Positions 24,604-33,167 of a DNA stretch of 64,000 nt are shown here, in pieces. Under the pieces are notes generated by a model that made no database searches, had not been told where the DNA came from, and saw only the letters and a list, made by a program, of their open reading frames with translations. The DNA is from Pseudopyrenochaeta lycopersici. Taxonomy: Eukaryota; Ascomycota; Dothideomycetes; Pleosporales; Pseudopyrenochaetaceae. How positions within the stretch are numbered: the first letter of the stretch is position 1; each line of letters begins with the position of its first letter. The DNA lies in contig NHZP01000004.1 of the NCBI GenBank assembly GCA_003313425.1, positions 62,001 to 126,000 on the forward strand. Reading direction: 5' to 3'. Made by a program: the position numbers and the translations under genes.

Positions 24604-24797
24604 CTTCTAGGAGCATAGAACGGACAATGTCAGTCCAATTGATAAGCGTATTCCCTTCACGCCGTCTCAAAAAGCCCAAAAAGTTGTAGTCCTTATCTTA
24701 TCACCACGTGCACCGTGTGCTAGCGTGTTTGCTTAGCCTTCTTCGCATCGCGCCCATTAACATCTCGGCAGGGGACGAAAAGCGTCCTGCTGAGGCC
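24604..24797. promoter_or_regulatory. Short bidirectional promoter (RKM4 / SRS2)
   Basis: Only 194 bp separate the two ATGs of the divergent genes. The interval holds a CCAAT box (24635-24639), a CACGTG palindrome (24705-24710) and TTATCTTATCA, which contains GATA-type sites on the other strand. No clear TATA box is seen. Shared control of the two genes is inferred from spacing. Confidence 0.55.
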
Positions 24798-27700
24798 ATG
24801 GAAGCATTGTTGGAGGGTCTCAATGATGCACAGAAGAGCGCAGTTACCAGCCCTGCGACTGTGGTGCAGGTCCTCGCACCGCCTGGTTCTGGAAAGACAA
24901 AAACACTCACTGCGCGCGTCGCGTATCACATCAACCACGAGCGCCTCCAGCCATGGAACATCATCGTGTGCACTTTTACCATCAAGGCCGCAAGGGAGAT
25001 GAAAGAGAGGATCAAAGGATTCGTGGGAGAGAAATTAGAGGCGAAACTGATTCTCGGAACTTTCCACTCAGTTGCCCGCCGCTTTTTGTCTCGGTACGGA
25101 CAAGAAATTGGAATTGATAAGAATTTTGGGATTGCGGACACCAGCGACAGCACCGCAATTCTCAAGCGGATTGTGAAACGCTTCGATTGCAGCGTTGAAC
25201 CAGGCCATGCTCGCTCCAGGATATCCAAGCTGAAAGCAAAGGGCACGTCGGCGGACGACTTTAGAAAGACATCCAAGAACGTCAACGACAATGAATTCGC
25301 CATGGTCTATTCTTCTTACCAGGAACATTTGCAGGCATCCAACCTCCTCGACTACGATGATCTTCTAATGCGATGCGTGGAGCTTTTGCGAAGATCCCCA
25401 ACGTGCGTCTCAACCATACAAGCGGTACTGATCGACGAGTATCAAGACACCAACAACATCCAGTACGAATTGATGCGACTTTTAGCACAACACTCGAGGC
25501 GCATAACGATTGTGGGTGACCCAGATCAAAGCATCTATAGCTTCCGCTCTGCTGAGATTGGGAACTTGTCTCGTATGCGCGACGATTACCCTGAATCAGT
25601 TGTTATCAATCTTGAAAACAACTATCGCTCATCTGGATGTATCCTCAGCTCAGCCCTGGCAGTGATAGAGCAAGATGAAAGCCGACCACAGAAGTCACTG
25701 ATTGCGACACATGGTGTGGGTGAACGGCCAACACTTCGGCATCTCGTATCGGCGACTGTAGAGGCAAAATGGATAGTCGAGGAGATCTATCGAACAAAAA
25801 CGTTAGCCGCCGGTCTGTTGAGCTACAACGACTATGCTATCCTACTACGTTCTTCGCCACTCTCTCTCCAAATTGAGAGAGCCTTGGGACAGGCAGGAAT
25901 TCCATATCGAATGGTGGCAGGTACCAAATTTTTTGATCGCGCCGAGATCAAGATTGTTCTCGACTACCTGCGCGTTGTGAGTCAGCCGGAACACAACGAT
26001 GCGCTCGCGCGTATCATTAACGTCCCATCTCGTAAGGTGGGCGATTCCACAGTGAAGGCTTTGCTTGAGGAGGCTGAGGTCAGAAAGATCACATTATGGA
26101 AGTTGGTCCTCGATGTTGCACAAGGTAAAATAAGACCAAAGAGTAAGGTCTCAACACAAGCACAACGAGGCCTCGAAGTCTTGGTAGATGTCATCCTCAC
26201 CTCTCGTGATAAACTCTTGCCTGCAAAAGGGGAAGATTGTAACCTTCTAGACCTTATTGGCCATATTTTGAAGAAGATCTCATTCGAATCATATCTCAAG
26301 CAGGCGCACAAGGACAATTGGCAAGACCGTTGGGCCAATGTGGAAGAGCTTGTGGGTCAAGCGACACAGATGGCCACAGCCGTCGCAAATGGCGAAGAGA
26401 TTTCTGACGATGCGTTGCCCATTGTCGAGGGCATTGAACAGCGGCAAGACACGGCTGCCGACATTTTGTCTAAATTCCTTGCGAATGTCACTCTATCCAG
26501 TGTCGCAGATCAGGATGGAGGAGAGCTCGAGCAAGTCACCATCTCTACCATCCATGCGTCAAAAGGTCTTGAATGGCCCGTCGTCTTTATGCCCGCAGTA
26601 TACGATGGGTCTATTCCTCACTCCCGAGCAGACGATCACGACGAGGAGCGGCGTTTGCTCTATGTTGGCATGACCCGCGCACAGGGATTACTGTATTTGA
26701 GCTGTCCAGTCAAACAATCCGGTCAAGAGAAGACTACCCTATCGAGATTTATTTCAGAACAAAGCATACAGAAGTTTTTTAGCGATCGAGGACCTGATTT
26801 TGCTTTCAAACGCAGCACCATCCCAGATCTCGCAACCATCCTTCGCAGACAATGTCCACTCACTGCCAATATCGACGCTGCTCGGGGCTTGCTAGAGCGC
26901 CTGGAAGATGATAAATATCCGTCAACAAGAGAAGAGATTGACGGTGATGATCCGACATGGAGTGCTCCGTGGGACGACAAATCGAATAGCTCTGGCCCTG
27001 GAGGAAACAACTTGCAGCCTTCTTCCAAACGTCGCAAGCTTGAATCATCCCGCTCATTTTCTAGTGAGACAGTACCTGTCTCTATGAATAGGGCGTCCAG
27101 CTTTTCAATGGCCTCTACGACGATGCACACTGTTAAAGCGGGTTTCACCAGCGCTCGAGATCTAGGAAATCTTCAAGCCATGCAGCAAGAAGCTGAGCGA
27201 ATTTGCTTGCTTGCAACGGCTCAAGATGCGCAGAGGGGTAAGCGAGCGTACATTGAGGCTAGCAAGGCGGACATGAAGTCTGCCCGTGCAAAACCGGTTA
27301 AGCCTCGAGCGACAGGACAAGGAGCTATCACCAGCTTCTTCAAAAGGCCCGGAAGTACCTTACCAGAGGAGGTGGAGCCACCACGATCACCTGCAGAATT
27401 CTACTTGCATCATTCACAATCTTCAGTTTCTGCTCCATTGCACGATATCTCCAACGTCCAGCCAACACCCCCGCGTCCTTTCCAACCACTCTCGATACCC
27501 AATCACAAGTTACAAAACCGACCAATTCTCAACAAGCCAAAACGAAATGAACCCGAACCTAACACCGAGAGCACTAGATACGTTCTCTTATCGAGTTCAC
27601 CAGCAAAGCCCGACGAGGACACGACAGCCTTCAAAGATCAGGCTGAAAGTCACCAAAACCTGAATAGCACGGTCAAGCAGACATCATCAACTGTGTCGAC

Positions 27701-27851
27701 ATCTGGTTTCCGACCCGCGTCGACATTTCACACGACCTCGATGAGCCAGATTCAGAATCAGATCGCGCAGAGGAAGACGCTTGGTGCGAGAAGGACAATG
27801 CAGCCGTGGAGCGTAAAACATAGTCAAATGCCGAAACCGCGGCAGACTTGA
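24798..27851 (+). CDS. SRS2: UvrD/Rep-type superfamily 1 DNA helicase, Srs2-like
   Basis: Single exon, 1017 aa, starting MEALLEGLNDAQKSAV; the open frame extends upstream but without an ATG. All superfamily 1A motifs are present: APPGSGKT (26-33), TFTIKAAREM, GTFHSVARRFL, LIDEYQDTN, VGDPDQSIYSFR, NYRSS, STIHASKGLEWPVVF and RRLLYVGMTRA. The family translocates 3' to 5' and strips Rad51 filaments, limiting recombination at replication forks. The C-terminal ~250 residues are disordered. They contain a canonical PCNA-interacting box at residues 841-848 (QGAITSFF) and a SUMO-interaction-like VLLSSS at 929-934 in an acidic/serine context. Both match how Srs2 is recruited to SUMO-PCNA in yeast, although here the PIP box is of the canonical type. 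Confidence 0.92.
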   Translation: MEALLEGLNDAQKSAVTSPATVVQVLAPPGSGKTKTLTARVAYHINHERLQPWNIIVCTFTIKAAREMKERIKGFVGEKLEAKLILGTFHSVARRFLSRYGQEIGIDKNFGIADTSDSTAILKRIVKRFDCSVEPGHARSRISKLKAKGTSADDFRKTSKNVNDNEFAMVYSSYQEHLQASNLLDYDDLLMRCVELLRRSPTCVSTIQAVLIDEYQDTNNIQYELMRLLAQHSRRITIVGDPDQSIYSFRSAEIGNLSRMRDDYPESVVINLENNYRSSGCILSSALAVIEQDESRPQKSLIATHGVGERPTLRHLVSATVEAKWIVEEIYRTKTLAAGLLSYNDYAILLRSSPLSLQIERALGQAGIPYRMVAGTKFFDRAEIKIVLDYLRVVSQPEHNDALARIINVPSRKVGDSTVKALLEEAEVRKITLWKLVLDVAQGKIRPKSKVSTQAQRGLEVLVDVILTSRDKLLPAKGEDCNLLDLIGHILKKISFESYLKQAHKDNWQDRWANVEELVGQATQMATAVANGEEISDDALPIVEGIEQRQDTAADILSKFLANVTLSSVADQDGGELEQVTISTIHASKGLEWPVVFMPAVYDGSIPHSRADDHDEERRLLYVGMTRAQGLLYLSCPVKQSGQEKTTLSRFISEQSIQKFFSDRGPDFAFKRSTIPDLATILRRQCPLTANIDAARGLLERLEDDKYPSTREEIDGDDPTWSAPWDDKSNSSGPGGNNLQPSSKRRKLESSRSFSSETVPVSMNRASSFSMASTTMHTVKAGFTSARDLGNLQAMQQEAERICLLATAQDAQRGKRAYIEASKADMKSARAKPVKPRATGQGAITSFFKRPGSTLPEEVEPPRSPAEFYLHHSQSSVSAPLHDISNVQPTPPRPFQPLSIPNHKLQNRPILNKPKRNEPEPNTESTRYVLLSSSPAKPDEDTTAFKDQAESHQNLNSTVKQTSSTVSTSGFRPASTFHTTSMSQIQNQIAQRKTLGARRTMQPWSVKHSQMPKPRQT

Positions 27852-28242
27852 AAGACCACTTGCTTTTTGCTTCGCCTTCAGGAGTATGGGAGTTGGGTTG
27901 GGATGGAAATCAGCATTTGATTATGACCATATCGTTTTCAGCATCATTGGTAGCTTGGGTAAAACTCGATACACTGGACAGGGATGGGATATATGGATAC
28001 GCAAGTGCATAATCTTTGGATATTCTACACTATATACTAATGTGATATTGGTACATGCGCACTCTTTCTGGCAGTATAAACCGCTCGTGTCATGTATGAG
28101 TATTGGTCTTGCAATGGACCATGGCGTCGAAATCCTGGCCTTCAATGCCTCGAAATGAAATGATATCCACGCTCGCCTGCGAAGTGGAGAGCTGCTCACT
28201 CAAAATTACAATATAAGTCTCTGAATTTCCACCTTTGAGCCT
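27852..28242. other. Intergenic region, convergent 3' ends
   Basis: 391 bp between the helicase stop and the stop of the next minus-strand gene. Two short opposite-strand frames share the same bases and show no domain. Confidence 0.45.
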
Positions 28243-28956
28243 CTAATCGTGATGTGTAGCAGCCTCCTCCATAGCCAGCACCGCAGCCTCCAATTCTCTG
28301 ATCCGCCCGCCAACCCTCCTCTTCACCTCTTCGCCCACAGCAGCATCCGCACCCTGCACGACCCCTTGGAAGTACTCCAGCAAGCGATCCAGCTCCTCCC
28401 TCGCAGCCGCGCGGTCATCCTCAGCATACGTAGTATTCTTCTCCGACTCCTCGGACGCAATCTCAAACTCGTCCTTCGCCGTGCCGTACAGTTCTGTAAT
28501 CTCCTCAATCGCGTCCTCGACGGCTTTCTGTGCGTCAGCAGACAGCGAGGACGCCGCACCAGCTGCCTCAGCGGGCCACTGGATCCGCGGCGTGGAGACA
28601 AAGGTGCGCACGGAGGACAGCGCGTTGGAGGATGTGGAGAAGCGCGTCCACTGGTTCGGCGGCGCGAGCACGGTGATGCTGCGCGCGGAGTACGGGGGCG
28701 GCGGGCTCGGCGACCTAGGCCGTGACTGGGTGTATGTGGACTGTGAGAATTGCTGTGAAGCGGGTAATGAGGTTCTTTGTGCCGCTATGGCGGATGCGCG
28801 CAGGGTGGTTTGGCGGAGTAAGTTACGGATTTGGGCGGTGCCGGACGGCATTTTGGGGCCTGTGGAGCTGTGGTAGGAGCTTGATAGTTGACGGGGGATT
28901 GAGCGCCGGACAGCCTGGCGCAATGCCGGTGTTTTTGTGAAAAGTGTGTGTGACAT
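28243..28956 (-). CDS. Probable mitochondrial coiled-coil protein, unrecognised
   Basis: Single exon, 237 aa, from the first in-frame ATG (MSHTLFTKTPALRQAVRRS). The N-terminal half is rich in Arg, Ser, Ala and Gln and almost free of acidic residues (RQAVRRSIPRQLSSSY, RNLLRQTTLRASAIAAQR), which looks like a mitochondrial targeting sequence. The C-terminal ~100 residues are acidic and strongly helical: DAIEEITELYGTAKDEFEIA, AREELDRLLEYFQGVVQGA and a final Glu/Ala-rich helix. No family is recognised. A soluble or membrane-associated matrix protein is the inference. Confidence 0.6.
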   Translation of the reverse strand: MSHTLFTKTPALRQAVRRSIPRQLSSSYHSSTGPKMPSGTAQIRNLLRQTTLRASAIAAQRTSLPASQQFSQSTYTQSRPRSPSPPPPYSARSITVLAPPNQWTRFSTSSNALSSVRTFVSTPRIQWPAEAAGAASSLSADAQKAVEDAIEEITELYGTAKDEFEIASEESEKNTTYAEDDRAAAREELDRLLEYFQGVVQGADAAVGEEVKRRVGGRIRELEAAVLAMEEAATHHD

Positions 28957-29409
28957 TGTGGGTGGTTTTGGTGGTGTTGGAGGATTGTCAGACGGGCTGA
29001 GTTGGCCTGAGGTTGACCGGAGATAACGATGTGATGAGCCGTGGCAGTGCAATGTAGTAGCTGCCCAACTGGCCTCAGATACTAGTTATAGCTGCAGAAT
29101 ATGACCGAATAAATCTTTACTTTTGTATAAACTTGAGTCGTTGTATCTCTTCTTAGGCAACGAATCTCTACTGTATCTGTTGGTCGGCTTTCATGCAGCC
29201 GAGACATTCAACTTGACTGAGGTTCACCAATCCCAGAAGGGTAGAAATACAACTTTTCCAGTAGCCCCGCCTGGTCCGACCCCGCCATGGTCTTTGTACC
29301 ATCCACTTTGGAGTTTATGTAGCCGTATCATATTAAAAGGGGCCCTGTTGCATTGAAAAACTAGCAACATGTATTGGTTAATTCAAGAATTCACATCATC
29401 CAACCAAAA
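28957..29409. other. Intergenic region upstream of tRNA-Val
   Basis: 453 bp with the promoter of the minus-strand coiled-coil gene and then AT-richer sequence. No gene seen. Confidence 0.45.
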
Positions 29410-29496
29410 GCGAGCGTAGTCTAGTGGTTATGATGTCTGCTTTACATTGCTAATGTGAAGCGCAGAAGGTCGGGAGTTCGATCCTCCCCGCTCGTA
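29410..29496 (+). tRNA. tRNA-Val (anticodon UAC) with 14-nt intron
   Basis: The cloverleaf can be drawn by hand. The acceptor GCGAGCG pairs with CGCTCGT (first pair G-U), then a D-arm around GTCTAGTGGTTATGAT. The anticodon stem is TCTGC/GCAGA, and the T-arm is GGGAG-TTCGATC-CTCCC, with discriminator A at 29496. The anticodon TAC is at 29443-29445. Extra bases 29447-29460 sit one nucleotide after the anticodon, the standard position for nuclear tRNA introns. GTGGTTATGAT and TTCGATCC supply the A and B boxes for RNA polymerase III, and a T-run follows within about 15 bp (29507-29514). Confidence 0.85.
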
Positions 29497-30419
29497 CGCA
29501 TCATTATTTTTTTCGATTTTTTTTCACATGCCCCTCCCGTTCCTGTCACATGCCCTTTCCTCACCTCCCCGCTCAAGTTTGCTTCATTTTGGTATTGCGA
29601 TCTAGGTCGATGATCCTGACGTATTACATTGCAAGCTCATTGCCGAGCTTGCAAATTCTTTGGTTTTCTGGGTTCAGTCTTTCTGCAGCTCAGGCCGATA
29701 CCCTACACCGCTGAGGCTGTTTCTGGCTAGAGTTTGCACTACTGCGTGGGCGTGGTGGGTCCTTACGTCCTGCATGGTAGCTGCATTAGAATGCGTTTCA
29801 GGCTTCCTCCTTGTACAAGACGATGATGGTCTTTCTCGCTCCTGAGGAATGGAAAGGAAGCGGCTTTTGATAGGGATACATAGGTTTTAATTTGGAAATC
29901 TCTCATATTGCACCATTCGCGCAGTCATGGGTTGTGTAGTGTAAGTTTAAGCGCCTCGAGTCTAAATTAGAACGGCCGCTGATTCGAATCCAGGTAGTGG
30001 TTATCACTTCAGATTTTGACTTCTCAAATATTCTGATAACCCCGGTTCGGTAAGTTACACAGTACAAAGCCATCACTTGTACACATGCTCATTCCAATCC
30101 AGAACCCGGGCACGACCTCAAACTATCTTTTTGGTATTTTTCCTTCTTTTTTAACCACGGCATCTCAGCATTTTCCATTTTTTAGGCATGCGACAAGAGG
30201 AGTGAAGTAAATAATTCTTCTATTGAAGATAAACTTGAATTGATTAAAACAATGCTTAGAGATAACACATCTGAGCATGTACAATTCTCCTGTACCACTA
30301 ACTCCAGTACGCCTCGCTACCCAGAATAACAGCAGGATATCATAGCCCAGCAACTCACACAGAATACCGTTACGCTTTTCAAAGCTCGCAAAGAGAAACA
30401 CAGCATGCTACAGTTCAAT
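29497..30419. other. Intergenic region with a tRNA-like relic
   Basis: 923 bp without a protein gene. Around 29913-30000 there is a tRNA-like stretch: a B-box-like GATTCGAATCC followed by AGGTAGTGG, and an A-box-like CGCGCAGTCATGGG upstream. The T-stem has two mismatches and no consistent anticodon arm can be drawn, so this is at best a decayed tRNA. Confidence 0.35.
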
Positions 30420-31158
30420 TTACCACCACCGCCTGGAATTCCTTCCGCTGGTGGCGCACTGCAAGCAGTGCCGCCTTGTTGACACCACCGCGCAAGTCCC
30501 GCATACATTCTTCCCGCAGTCGTTGCACGCAAAGGGATTGCTTTCTACAGCTCCACCCATGTCCATATCTACGTCCACGTCCATGCTATCTGTCCCGCTC
30601 TGCAATGGTGTATCGCAATCATCACAGCGTGGTGCATGTGCTGCCTCGTGATGTTGCTGCACTGGAGTGGAGAAAAAGATGGGCTGTACGGGAGGTGCAG
30701 GTAGTTGTTTCCAGAAAGAATGCAACGTTGACTTTTGCGGTTTGGAGGTGATTGGGGCGGGTGCGTGCAAAGGTAGCGCGTCGCTGGGTATTGGCGAGGC
30801 TTGTGGTTGATTGCGTTGTGCAGCGAAGAGCTTGTTCAAGGTGTTCTCTGTGGCATCATTAGCATCGCATCCCCAGTTGTAAAATCAAACACAAGGTAGA
30901 CGGACCGTGTATGGCGTGCTCGTCAGGTCGATTGTCGCGGAATCGTTTACGCGTCCGGTTGCCCCAATCGCTGCTCTTGACTCGGCTTGCACTCATAAAG
31001 TCCCAGGCAGCTGATTTTGAAGCTGTGTCGATGTCCATTGCACCGTCGAAATGCTGAGGGAATGGTGTTGGTGACTGCGCCTCTGGCGTTGAGACGGCGC
31101 CAAAGCTGGAGATGGACATAGGCGAGTCGTCCATGGAGCGCTTGCGCTTAGAGCCCAT
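30420..31158 (-). CDS. Small Cys-rich zinc-binding-type protein, probably nuclear
   Basis: Exons 30906-31158 and 30420-30847 joined across a 58-bp intron give 226 aa; the junction reads HAIH-ENTLNKLFAAQ. The intron donor is GTCCGT and the branch GCTAAT. The N-terminus is a basic nuclear-type signal (MGSKRKRSMDD) followed by an acidic/serine stretch and another basic patch (NRTRKRFRDNRP). The C-terminal part has paired cysteines, CDDCDTPL, then FACNDCGKNVCGTCAVV and HCLQC, that could bind one or two zinc ions. The spacing is treble-clef-like but is not a family I recognise. It is divergent from the MEMO1-family gene (632 bp apart). Confidence 0.7.
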
Positions 31159-31790
31159 GATTGCAGTTGTAGTGGTGGTGTTAGGAGTATTGGGTGGAGC
31201 TGTAGGGCAATGGGTATCACTTTCGTGGATGGAGTGAATTGGTGGGGAGGAGAGATGGCGAGATGGGATGGATTGAAGGTGATGATGCAAATGGTGGCTG
31301 GCCGGACGCGTCGACCGGCAAGACGCGCTCGCGTGCTGTGGGGTAAAGCACTTTGGCATCCAAGCCTCACTTTCCGAACTTGTTATTGCGAACGATTTTT
31401 CTTCGCTATTCTATCATTGTAGAACAATGTGAATATTCTCCTTCCACTTCCTACAAAGTTTCCAGACCTTGTACGCTGCGCCGTGGAGGCAGCGGCAATG
31501 TAGCGGCGGCTGTGGGTAGCTGTGACACCATCCTGTTCTTCCATCAACGACGACATATTTGTAACAGAGATTCAAATGAATGAGCAGAGTACACAGGATT
31601 CAAGACATTCTAAGGTTAAGCAACATATAGAAGTATGATATGATTACGTTGGGTGGACGCATAGCTCATACCCCACTGAAGCTACCCCGCGAGTCCCTCA
31701 CTCCAACACTCCTCAAGCATATATACAATACAACCACCAAGAATCCTTTAGTAAGATCTAAACTTGCATACTGTCTTCCATCAAGCCAAA
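31159..31790. other. Divergent promoter region
   Basis: 632 bp between the Cys-rich protein gene (minus) and the MEMO1-family gene (plus). Small frames on both strands have no domain. An AT-rich ATATATACAATAC stretch lies about 70 bp before the MEMO start. Confidence 0.45.
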
Positions 31791-32950
31791 ATGGCCACCC
31801 GCAAGGCTTCACACGCAGGGTCCTGGTACACAGATAATGCACAAGTCCTCTCACAACAGCTTGACGGCTGGCTCGAAGCAGTACCCAGCTCAACAACACC
31901 AATCGGCGCAGCATCGTCTCAGCAAGGCCAAGTCTCGATACCGACGCTAAATGCTCGAGCCATCATTGCACCGTAGGCCTACATGGGAAAGCGTGCGAAG
32001 GGACCCAGGCTCATGAACAAGCAGGCACGCTGGATACTCGTACTCCGGGCCTGCTGCTGCATGGGCCTACAAGAGCGCCGACTGGGCAAATGCGTGCATC
32101 TCACTGTTCCTGCTGTGTTCCTTGCACCATGCTGATTGTACGGTAGGAAACGCGTCTTCCTCCTCGGCCCCTCACACCACCACTACCTCACCGGCGCCGC
32201 TACAACAGGCTGCACAAAGTACGCCACGCCGCTCGGCGACCTGATCGTCGACACTGCGCTCGTGAACAAGATCAAGCAGGAATGGAGCCTAGACACCATG
32301 TCCAAGAGCGTAGACGAGGACGAACATAGCTTGGAAATGCATCTTCCATACATCTACAAGACGCTCTCCTTGTACGTCGTCACCCATCCTCCCTCCCGCC
32401 TTGCTGACCACGCCACGACAGGAAGAACACGGCTTTCCAGTCAAACCCTGCGTCCGTCCCCCTAATCCCTATCATGGTCGGCAACACAGACCCCTCCACC
32501 GAAACCCACTACGGCACACTCCTCGCCCCCTACCTATCTGACCCCTCCAACCTCTTCGTCATCTCCTCCGACTTCTGCCACTGGGGGTCCCGCTTCCGCT
32601 ACACATACTACCAGCCCTCGGACCCCAACGCGGTAGCCACACAGCTGAATTCCCGCTCCCGCGTACCGTCCAGTTACCCGATCCACGAGAGCATTGCAGC
32701 TGTGGATCAGGAGAGCATGGATGCTGTCGAGAGTGGGAAGCATAGTGCGTTTCTCGCGCAGCTGAGGGAGACGGGGAATACGGTGTGTGGACGGCACCCG
32801 ATTGGGGTGTTTATGGCGGCTGTGGAGAAGGCTGAGGCGTTGGCGGAGGGGGGAGGGAGGTTCAAGTTTGTGAGGTATGAGAGGAGTAGTTTGGTTGAGG
32901 ATATAAGGGATAGCAGTGTGTCTTACTGCAGTGCTTTTGCTGTGCTGTAG
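31791..32950 (+). CDS. MEMO1 family protein
   Basis: Four exons (31791-31972, 32025-32093, 32147-32371, 32422-32950) with introns of 50-53 bp give 334 aa; every junction keeps phase 2. The MEMO family signature is complete: RKASHAGSWY at the N-terminus, IIAPHAGYSYSGPAAAWAYK across exons 1/2, VFLLGPSHHHYLTG, DEDEHSLEMHLPYIYK, IPIMVGNTDP and FVISSDFCHWGSRF. Human MEMO1 is an iron-binding protein linked to cell motility and redox control and resembles class III extradiol dioxygenases. The metal-type histidines (HAGY, PSHHH, CHWG) are all kept. The exact fungal role is not settled. Confidence 0.9.
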
Positions 32951-33167
32951 AAGACTTGGTAGTGCATAGCCAGGCGCAGTAGACGACAATTTATGAATTG
33001 GAGCATAGCAAGTCCAATGAGAAATGCATCACAAGTATACGTAGGATTTGGTGGAATGCCATGTATGAAAGATACGTCGTAACTCCTGAGATTGGTAGAC
33101 ATGCTATGTATGAAGGAAACCCATAACTACGTAACATCACGGCAGACCAGCTTCCACTTCATTTACA

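Noticed and set aside
29913..30000. Second tRNA gene
   Set aside because: T-stem mismatches and no anticodon arm; kept only as a possible relic.
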